Shown here piece by piece: positions 54,208 to 64,000 of a DNA stretch of 64,000 bases. The notes beneath the pieces were generated by a model that saw only the letters and a program-made list of their open reading frames with translations, made no database searches and had not been told where the DNA came from. A program made the translations under genes and the position numbers. Origin of the DNA: Limanda limanda (taxonomy: Eukaryota; Chordata; Actinopteri; Pleuronectiformes; Pleuronectidae); assembly GCF_963576545.1 (NCBI RefSeq), contig NC_083641.1, positions 18,484,523-18,548,522 on the forward strand, in the 5' to 3' direction. The stretch's first letter is position 1; every line of letters starts with the position of its first letter.

Positions 54208-56910
54208 GTAAGTACAGGGGCAGTGCTGGTTATCAGTATGGTTACCAAGGGAACAGGCTAAGCTTGAAGTACAACAGTACACTCAAAGTGAGGCTAGAGT
54301 GGAATAACAATGTCTTTCAGAGGCCGAGTTCATGTTCACATGATTTTATACTTTCATTATCGTTCAGTGCATGTGTGTGAAAGTATCGACCTGAACGACA
54401 TGGAAACAATTACAGGAACCACAGCATATTTCACCTTATCAAAACATCTGCTCAGGTAGTTCACAGACAAAATTAAACATCAACATTTTATTATTGTGTT
54501 TCATAGCAGATGTTGGTCACTTTGCAGGGAAAAAAACTATATCCACAAAAATATCAATACACTTTTATGAAATGAAATATTCAATTTCAGAGATGATTTC
54601 CACTCCAATCTCATGGTTGGACTCCCCCGAGGATCCCCAAGATAAATCGGAGGAGTCCAAAGATTATTAAAGTGACAATAATACAATATTTCCGCACAAT
54701 CATTGGACCTCAGGAAGCCAATATATTGTTGCACAGGACAGCAATATTAGAGACTAAGGATAGGTGTGGTTTTCATCAATGGTATTTTAGTCTGAATTTA
54801 AGGACACTTTTCGTTCATTTCATTGCTCACTGACCATCTCCATATGTAAAGTAGGATCAAAGCTGTTACTTGAGGTTAACCTGGCTAGATGAGCTGATCA
54901 GCGACCAACACAAAATGCTACAACTCCAGAGACATGAGATATAAAGCTACACTGAGATGATTTTTGGTACCAGAAATGGATCTTCTCATCGATATTAAAC
55001 CTAATAAATAAACACAACAGAAGGGAAAAATGTGTGACCTTTAAATTCATTTGGTCTCCCACTGATTTCTTTCGAAAAATCTGTGTCTGGACCAGACCTC
55101 ACACCGCCGGCTGCTCCGTCCCTCATGTCCTTAATAAAGAGCAGACCAATTCATCTGCAATTAGCACAACAGGAGGCGAGAGTGGCCGAGAAGCAGATAT
55201 CGATTAATGTGTCTCTCTCTTTTTCTTTACTTTTTACCCAGTCATGCAGGGAAGAAAAACAGTAGTGAGTACTATTGACGGATTGTTGGCTTCTTTACGG
55301 AATTAAATAGTGGTTGACCTTCATCATGAAAATACTTGTTGGACTAAAATGTAAAGGAAATGGGGCCTATCATGTGCACCTATTGATTTAGTGTTGATTT
55401 ACTTGTTTGATTTTAGATCTGAAATCCTTACAGGGTCAGTGAGGGGAGTAAGCTCTAAAGTCAATGTGTCATAAATACTGTCATTTAGAAGGGCTCTTAC
55501 TTTTTCCCAGTGAAAGCACACAGGTGCTCGGTCATGGTGCTTGTAGAAGCTGAAGGTCAGCGGGTGGTGTGATGGTGTTGGGGTTATGGATAAATCAACC
55601 TTGATGGCCATCGGCTATCTCCTTAAAGCGTATTAGCCTCTGGGGGCAACAGCCAATATATCGGGGCTATATAGAAACGTGTATCCACACAAACCAAAGA
55701 AATATCTTTTGTAAGGGTCTTAGGGCCGGATGACATTTTGGCCAATCTCTATTAATTATCTTCTTGTGAATACAAATAAAGCTAAAAGCATTTCGGTCAA
55801 CGTGTTCTGTGTCCACACAACCAAAGCCTGCTAATATGTGATTTGTCAAACTAGAAACAGACACCAGAAGGCTTCAGACTCCAAAATCTTGTCCCTCGCC
55901 ATCAGATTGTGCATATATAGAATTAGAAATAGATAAATTATGGAAAAATTGTGATGACTGACTGTCCTCTCTCTCTCTTGAACTCTAAAATAACCAACAA
56001 ACTATCACACATCTCTCTGGACTATAATTTGTGATGTATTAGCCCAGAATGAAGACAGGTGAGAGAGAGACAGGCGGCATGTTGTGGGTCTGATCGGGCT
56101 TTGATTAACACATATTTTTGTGGGTCAGTCTTTGATGAATGACTCTAAAAGCAGGTCAGCTGGCTGCAGGTGCAAACAAAACTATGAACCACATGGCAAC
56201 AGCCTGTTACATACTAACAACAACTAGAAAGCAAAGTCATTTACAAAAAGCTGCAGCATAATATTTTCATGATCATTGGAGGAAGCTTCTTAGCGCTGCC
56301 TGTGGTGAGACACAATTTGTCTCTGGATATAAGAGGTTTTTGTTTGTTTCTTAGATTTTCTATTTCCATCAAAGAAAAGACCTCCTGCTGTCTTCTCTTT
56401 CTTTCTCTTCTCAACATTATATCTGCTCCCAGCATGACTGACTTGTTTCTAATAATCAATTCATAACTGAAGTGCAACACAAGGGCCTGTGGTTCTCCGT
56501 CACAGTCACACTGTTGTAATAATGTTTGTAATATCGCACAAATCCCCGGCGAGGCTTCAGGTACACACAGAGCGTGACACACATGTATTTCTTACATGGT
56601 GGATAATGGATCCCTGAGCACAAACAAGAACAATACCCCCCCCCCCCCTTTTACATCTGTAGCCTGACACCCTTTGTAGTCATTTTAGATCTCTTTCTAG
56701 TCGTTTTATGTCTTTTTTATTTGTGTTGCATCTCTTCGTAGACATTATTTGTCTCTTTTAGTTGTTGTGCATCTGCTCCGAGTTGTGTTGCATCACTTTG
56801 TATAGTATACATTAAGAGTGACTAAAGACAGAGGCTGTGATTCAAGGTTTCCCTGATCACTTGGGCCCTTGGGCGTCCATGAGTCCTAATGTATCTCCAC
56901 TGGGCTGAGC

Positions 56911-56953
56911 ACACACACACACACACAGACACACACACACGCAGACACACACA

Positions 56954-57015
<62 letters not shown>
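56911..57015 (+). repeat. (CA)n microsatellite, imperfect
   Basis: CA array of about 105 bases with GCAGACA and CAGACA interruptions in its left half. Confidence 0.95.
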
Positions 57016-57016
<1 letters not shown>

Positions 57017-60000
57017 CGTACACACAAATGTTATACAAAGTTCTTCTTAGGTTTCTGCTTCTTGATTAGTATCAGCCCATTTACCTGTGGGACTCTTTGT
57101 CCCAGAGCCAATTATCTTCCCTTATCTGTGGAAAGTTGATTTTTTGTGTGTGTGTATATGTGAGTATGTGCGTGCATGCATGCTGCGTGTGTGTGTCACA
57201 CTTTCCTTGTGTTGCCTTCCTCCTGCTGTACATCGGGGAGGTGTGTGAGTGGCAGGTGAGAGTGTGAGAAAGTTCCCCCGTCAGAAAGCCTACCTGGATT
57301 GGTTACAGGGCCGGGCCGCAGGGCGAGCTGGGCTGCAGGGGAGAGAGAGCTGGGACGCAGAGTGTCTTCGGCTGAAAGACTCGCTTTATCTGGCCATCTC
57401 CGGGAGGTGGAGGGCGGAGAGGGAGGGTGAGAGGGAGTGAGAGAGGGAGAGTGATATCCCTGCCCCAGGTGAGGGGATGAACAGGTGAGTGTAGTCATTA
57501 TGAGGTAAGGTGAGCTCTCTCTGTCCCCTGCCCTCCCTCACTTACTCTTTCACTAATCTCTTACAGGAAATAAGTGTGTGTTTGTGTGTCTGTGTGTGTT
57601 TGTTTATGTATGTGCTCACAGTTGTAATTTAGTGTGTTAAGTTTGCGTATAATCTTATCAAGATTGCCTGGAGGGTTGCATCCCTGTTAGGCTTCCTTAA
57701 GTCTTTGTTGTGATCACTCTGGTTAAAGCTCTGGCCATGTACTGAGGTCACTGTTTAAGAACTGGCTCTATCTCAGTGTTGTAAACATTTAAAACCCTGA
57801 CCCTGAGAAGTTGAACTCTATCTAAACATCACACGGCTATACCTGTGACAGTATAGCCAGAAAATGTCTGGATAACTTACAATAAGCAAATTGATGACGT
57901 TTCTAACACACAGCGGGTTCAAAACTGGAAGAAGACAAATATCTCATGAATCGCTGTGAGGACTCAAGGGACAAACAATTAGGGACCATAGCACTGGACA
58001 TGGACAGATCGATAGATGGAGCAACATGAGAGGCTTCATGAGACAAACATCACAGAGCAGGCTATGTACAGTGGAAAAAACACATTCAATGTTTTGGTGC
58101 CTGCATGGATTGATCAAGGGCTCAGCGGGACAGCGAGAGCCAGTTTTTCTTATTTCTTATAGATGTGAGCCACCGCCGGTGTCGATCGATATCGTAAGTT
58201 CCGCAGTGGAATTGATACTTCATGTCCTGCCTCTTGCATGCTCCTTTCGCCACCCCTCGGCTTAATGTTTCGGACATTGTTGTGAACATGTCTGATGTGG
58301 ACAATCTCTTGCTGCGTTCTTCATATATGAAAAGCGAACTGCCGAGTTTGTTCAGAAACTTTGATCCAGACATTTTCTGGAGTTTCTGGAAATCTGTTCT
58401 GTTTTGCTAAGCGTATCCCTGTTGGCTCTTGCTCTGTACTTGTGATGCACTTTGAGAGGTACTGGTGTGATCATCCAACCCAAATTAATAATTTCCAAAA
58501 ATGTCAACATATACCTTTGAAAATAGATGTGAAAATTCATAAAAATGTCCCAATACCATGAGAACAACATAACCTGATAGCTCATTACGGAGACAGTGCA
58601 GGTTAACCATCCTGTTCATATGAAATCCAGAACAACAGAGAATGTAGCAGCGTGTCTTAGCTGTTTCCTTTGTCTGGTTTTGGTCGTTAAACCAGATTTT
58701 AGCTTTGCCTCCTGGTCAGCAGTAATCTCACAAATAGTCTGGGGGACGTGGCTCCGTTATGACCCCAGATTTAAAATCACAGACACTCTTAGGTCTGGGA
58801 TGTTTTAGGTGGGGCACCTCTGCAGAGACTGAAAAAGTTCAAAGCCTTCATAACCGCAAGGTCATCTTCTGTATGCCCCGTCTCTGTTGGCGGTTTCACT
58901 GTAGAACCTGTTTGGATGATGAGGGGAAGAAGAGCGAGCTGCCAAGATAGAGTTTGTTCCTGATGATCTGTTTATCGACAGGGAACAAATATGTGAATGA
59001 ATCAGGAGGGAAAAGATAAAGGGAAGGCCGGTCGGAGTGTAAAGCTGATTATTAGGTGATGATAGTATGTGGATGTTTCTTGTGCTTAATACCTAACATA
59101 TTTACTCAGATTCATTCATCCTCCTGAGACCTCTGTTTAAACACATGTGGGAACTGAATCTGAAGTTTCCTGAACTTTTGTGACTCAGAACTAGTTCATC
59201 AAGGTCTGGTTAAGAGCTGCTCTTTTGTTGGTTAAAAGCCCCTGTGACAAATGACAATATGATAGCTGCTATAGAAATACTGTTCACATGAAGCGAACAC
59301 AGAGAAGTCCCCACCGTTTATAATCATCAAGTGTTAAAAAATCATTGATGGTCAGGTTCAGCGCCAGAGGCCTTAGGTGGATGTTCCTGGGAAAGAGTCT
59401 CATTCACTGTGTGTGTGAATGTGTGTGTGTGTGTGTGTGTGTGCGTGTGGTCCAGTCATGTTGTGGGGACCAACACTGGTTTAGTCACATGATGGGGACT
59501 TGTCTTCCTTATGGGGACAAAAAACACGTCCCAATAACTTAAATGATTAGAATTTAAGTTGCAGACTTGTTTTAAGGTTAGGTGATTAAAGTAACATGTT
59601 GGTAACAGTTAAGGTTATCTTTAGGATACGTAGGTAGGTTAGGCTAGTAGTAAATATGGTTAGAGTAACTCTGAAGTCAATGAGACTCAACCGTGTGTTC
59701 ATGTGTGTGTGCATGTGTGTGTTCGTTCCAAAAATTGTCTCTGGCCATAGATGTATTTTGTATTAAATGTTTCTATCCTGCGTTTACGTAATTGTCTTTT
59801 ATATATTTGCAATATCACCAACAAAGCTGTCAACAGATAACATGTTGGTTTGATATGTGGTTTCGATAAGCAAACTGAACAAATTATATTTAAATACAAT
59901 AGCAATTAACAATATTGTTGTTTTCCACCACTGATATGTGACATTACTGTGTCATACTCTCTCAGAACTATTTCTGTTGCTATCTATTCGGTCAGCCGTC

Positions 60001-60353
60001 CAATAAAGACAACTGCTCTCCATAATATTATCCTCAACAAATAGTGTATTCACTTCAGTTTTTTCTAGATAGTTCACAGACCACACTGTGCCGCAGTTTT
60101 CATAAGAGCACAGACACAGTCTCGTCCCTGTTTAATATCCAGAGCAATCATGACATTGTTTGTGAACAGACTCGTTGTTATTGAGTTGCTCATGTCTAAG
60201 TCTTGGATGTGACATTGCTTATTTATTGTGTCGGGTATGGCCGCAGACAACAGGAGGAGTCAATGAGAATATCTGTGGGGTTTTGGGGAATTTAGCTGGA
60301 GCTCTCTCAGCACTTTCTCACAGCCTCTTTTCCTGCACGTCACTGAGTTCAAC

Positions 60354-60379
60354 ATGCAAATTGTGTCCGTCATGCAAAT
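60354..60379 (+). promoter_or_regulatory. Paired POU octamer motifs in Jagged intron 2
   Basis: Two perfect ATGCAAAT octamers at 60354-60361 and 60372-60379, same orientation, 18 bases start to start. E-box-like CAGGTG (60386-60391) and CAGCTG (60395-60400) follow. Enhancer role is inference only. Confidence 0.3.
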
Positions 60380-62049
60380 AAGTTCAGGTGCATCAGCTGC
60401 AGCTCCAGGCTTCCTGTCAGTCTCTATGTTCTCCACTGGTATTCTACTCTCTATATATAAAATTTAGAACTGATTGCATTAACGCCCATTACGTGTCTAA
60501 AATGAGAGCTGAAGGAGATCCAGGTCACATCACAACCTTCTCGCCATGTTTCCTTTTCGTCTCCTTAACAATCTTTGTCAATCAAACCTTGTACCTAATT
60601 TTAATTAAGTAGAGTACTTGAGTAAATGCATTTACTCTCCGTTACTGAAACTAAACAGAAGACATCATCGTAGAGGCCTGACTCACACACTTTGTCTAAA
60701 CCTGTGCATTCCTGGTGTGTGGGAGCCGAGCCTGGGGAAGTCAGTGGAGGGAATCGAACACAGAGGAGCATAGTCGGAGCTTTCTTTCTCTCCAGAGTCT
60801 CTCTTTCACTCTTTCTCCATTTGTGCTCCGGACTCTTTTGTCCCTTAATTGACTGCTACACAGCCTCGCATACCTGTGTGTACGCTGATACTGCCGTGCA
60901 CGTCGTTTGTACGTGCACAACTGCAGCTATGTGCACGAACACACACACACACACACATATACATGCACGTTTCTCCTCACAGCCTTTTCATTTTTCCCTG
61001 AGACAGACACACCCAAACGCACAGATCATGAATTCATCAGCCAACACACACGCAACACAAAGAAGGTTAATTCCCTGAGGATTTGCAGCTTGTGTTTTTT
61101 AGAGATAAGTTTATAACTCGGGGGTAAACATCCCCAGGGAAGCATGTTTTAATGATTTCATTTGTGTGCAAATTGGATTGAGAGCGGGAGCCACTTTATT
61201 AATAGAGAAAAGAGGCAAAGGAGCCTTGATTTACATCAAGGCTGTGGAATTACAGTGTACGCCTGTCTGTGGATCTGTCATTGTGTGTCACTGGATGCAG
61301 ATTTCAGGTATACACCCCTTTAAAAGGACACACAGCAAATAGTTTCCTTTCAGCGCCATCGATCTTGTCATATCTCATCTCCTCCCTTCATCTCCAACAT
61401 CTCTCACCCGTCACCTTGCTCGTCCGCTCTCGTTTGAACTGCTCATTGTGAACCTTTTGTTCTCCTTGTGTTGTTCTGCTTTCCTGTGATGTTCACGTCC
61501 CTGTGGATTACACAGACCAGGCAGCGTTGCACCACAGCCGTCACAAATCCTCCCCGTCTGTCTGTGGTCTCTTGTGTTCCCTGATCTTACCAGGAACAAC
61601 CACAAACATTTTTAGCTGTCACATTGGGAAACATGTTCTCCGTATTTATCCTCTTGATGATTTCAAGCCTGTCTCATGATTCCCCTCCGGCTCTGGTCCT
61701 TTACACTCATGTTCTTACCTATGGTGCGTCAAACTTACATCAGGGTGTCTCGTTATCAAATCATTATAGGCCCCTGCTCTCTCGCTCTCTCTCTGTCTGT
61801 CTGATGGGTTTATGATCCCCACTTTATTCAACCTGTCATCGTATCACTGAAAAGCCATTAAATCCTCTTTACGGTAATCTAGTGTGTGTTTTTTTTTTAA
61901 GAAGTTAATTGTATGGCTGTCAATCTAGCTCACATATTCAAACAGAGAAGACAAATAATAATCACAAGTGTCACTTTAACGTCCATGATTTCTCATACAT
62001 ATAATTTCCATACATCCTTCAAATCAGTATTCACAACTTTCACCGACCT

Positions 62050-62653
62050 CTTTTGCAGAGAAGAAACATGTCTCAGTATTGTGACATATTATTAAATGTC
62101 CGTCACACGCACTTTCATTTATTCCATCTGATTACGGCTGTGCTCAGTTAGAATTTCCCTGTGATCGTTCTGCATGGAGTTTGCATATTCTCCCTGTGTC
62201 CGTGTGAGCATTTTTCCAGGAACTCCAGCTTCCCACGGTCTAGATATGCAGATTGGGTTGAGATTAATTAGAGACTATGAATTTGTATGAATTTGAGCAT
62301 GAGGGGTTGTTTGTCTCAACCTGTGATACACTAGCGACCTATCCAGGGCGTATCTTTTGCAGATAAGAAACATGTCTCAGTCTCAACATGTGTCGGATTG
62401 TGACATATTATTTAATGTCGGACACACGCACTTATTTATTCCATCTGATTAGGGCTCTGCTCAGTTAGAATTTCTCTGTGATCGTTCTACATGGAGTTTG
62501 CATATTCTCCCTGTGTCCGTGTGAGCATTTTTCCAGGAACTCCAGCTTCCCACGGTCTAGATATGCAGATTGGTTTGAGAGTAATTAGAGACTATGTATT
62601 TGCATTTGTTTGTCTCAACCTGTGATACACTAGCGACCTGTCCAGGGCGTATC
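62050..62653 (+). repeat. Tandem dimer of a ~300-base unit
   Basis: Copy 1 (about 62050-62353) and copy 2 (about 62354-62653) share TTCCATCTGATTA, CATGGAGTTTGCATATTCTC, CAGGAACTCCAGCTTCCCAC and GATACACTAGCGACC. The words resemble the common fish repeat with GAGTTTGCATGTTCTCCC and GCGACCTGTCCAGGG. Copy 2 has a 15-base insertion. Confidence 0.85.
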
Positions 62654-63675
62654 CTGCATCTCGCCCAAATGTCAGCTTACCCAGAGAGGATAAGGATAAT
62701 GGATGGACAGTATCCCACTTGGCTGCCTTAGCCATTGTCTGATGGCTTTCTGTTACACCAGGGGAGTTTCCATCCAAGTCTAGAGCAGATTTTGCCAAAT
62801 GACATTTGGCAAAAGAAAATTGTAAACAATGCTTGTTTCCATCCACTGCCATTGTACTAACATCAGGAGCTGGTTGGGCAAATTAACATCTGGTGATTCG
62901 AATTTTCCAGTCGGGTGCTATCAAACCATTACAGAAAAAGAGGCAGAAAACAAGGGGACACAATCAGAATAGCACTAAATCTCAAAGAGGAAAGACAATA
63001 TTGAGAACATGATGGAGATTAATATCTGAAAATTGTGTGGGTTTTCTGTATTGACATTAGGAACATAACAGTCTTGTTTTCCCTCCACACTTAAGCTTGA
63101 GTCATACGTTAAATGTTTATGTCAGGATTTAGACAGGATGATCAGAAGTGGTCGGTGCTGAGTTCAGGGCTAAACGCACTCAAATGTTTGTTTCACTCTG
63201 TGAATATGAAGGATCGTCTACTCAGCTCAGGTCCTGTGACTCGCTATAGTTTAACAATAAATCGGTTTCCATTACATTATGTCACTTTTTTTATTAATTA
63301 ACTTTCAATTCTCAGCCTCAGAGTTGGAAAGTTTTTTGTGATATTACAACATTTTTTCAAATTTACAGATGTTTTTATGCACAGGAAACCTGATGGATGG
63401 AAGCCAAAGTGCCCTCATAACTTACTTGGACATTTGAATAGAAGAGAGTGTTTTTTCCACAGTTTGTCATGTCAGTGTATGTGTCCAAATGGTCAGTTAT
63501 GGCCTAATTTATGATTTAAAAAAACAGGAGAGTGATGACGATGTCTGTTAATCACACTCTGTAGTCACTTACATGTCAGGTCTGACAAAGCCAAAGAATT
63601 ATTCTAACTCAGCTCTTAAAGAAGTCCAATAAAATAACCCAACTTTATGTTTAATCAAGACTTGAGGAATCTGGC

Positions 63676-63676
<1 letters not shown>

Positions 63677-63752
<76 letters not shown>
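63677..63752 (+). repeat. (AC)n microsatellite
   Basis: Thirty-eight uninterrupted AC units near the right edge. Confidence 0.97.
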
Positions 63753-63755
<3 letters not shown>

Positions 63756-64000
63756 TCCCACATTCTATTTTCTCACTCATAATGACTCTGAAAGTGCAGC
63801 CGTGGTTGTGAAGCGTCCAGTGGCTAGACGAGGTAATTTCCTGCGGAAGTCGGAGAGAAGGGGGTGAGGGGGTAGGGTTGTGTCAGTCTGGCTTGTGATG
63901 GGGGGGATGTGAAGCAGGGGTGGAGGGTGGTAGAAACAGTGGAGATTAATGGGTAAAAGGGTAAAGTTGATGTAAGCAGTGCAGAGGGGCGTCTCACTGA

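Larger units (their letters stand above)
54208..64000 (+). other. Jagged intron 2, at least 9.8 kb (no exon recognised)
   Basis: No sequence resembling the next Jagged exon (end of MNNL or DSL) was found. The region has (CA)n at 56911-57015 and 63677-63752, GT runs near 57150 and 59410-59442, a C-run at 56634-56650, a tandem dimer at 62050-62653 and AT-rich filler. Open frames are short and not family-like. Long first introns suit a developmentally regulated gene, so enhancers may lie here. Confidence 0.6.

Overview
This window is nuclear DNA of a ray-finned fish, most likely a percomorph teleost. The evidence is spliced vertebrate genes with GT-AG introns, very long dinucleotide and tetranucleotide microsatellites, and several interspersed repeats of types familiar from percomorph genomes. 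Species cannot be named from sequence alone. There are six protein genes with clear vertebrate relatives, one tRNA gene and many transposon remnants.

Layout from left to right: (1) 217-7184, minus strand: the first ten coding exons of clptm1, the rest lying off the left edge; its CpG-rich promoter is at about 7185-7300. (2) 7.5-11.3 kb: a transposon cluster holding a hAT-like element with a BED finger, a LINE 3' remnant, and copies of a repeat with GGGCCCGAGCAC termini. (3) 11498-13788, plus: a two-exon C2H2 zinc-finger gene whose intron carries a fold-back element inside a local duplication. (4) 16069-19870, minus: tbcb, complete coding region. (5) 24088-28799, plus: six5, three coding exons, with an apparent GC-AG first intron. 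(6) 34041-37617, minus: qpctl, seven exons, whose first intron is a tandem dimer. (7) 39676-41947, plus: snrpa (U1A), six coding exons, followed by a recognisable U1A autoregulatory element in the 3' UTR at 42236-42270. (8) 46575-46647, plus: tRNA-Thr(AGT). (9) 49255-54207, plus: the first two coding exons of a Jagged-type Notch ligand, with the rest beyond the right edge.

The genes do not form a pathway. They are mostly housekeeping genes (clptm1, tbcb, qpctl, snrpa) plus two developmental regulators (six5 and the Jagged gene). From general knowledge of the human map, CLPTM1, SIX5, QPCTL, SNRPA and TBCB all lie on 19q13, so this looks like a rearranged teleost counterpart of that arm. The Jagged gene is the one member that does not fit human 19q13. 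Exon boundaries were set by hand from splice consensus, reading-frame continuity and recalled family sequences. They are internally consistent in phase for every gene, but no alignment or transcript data were available.
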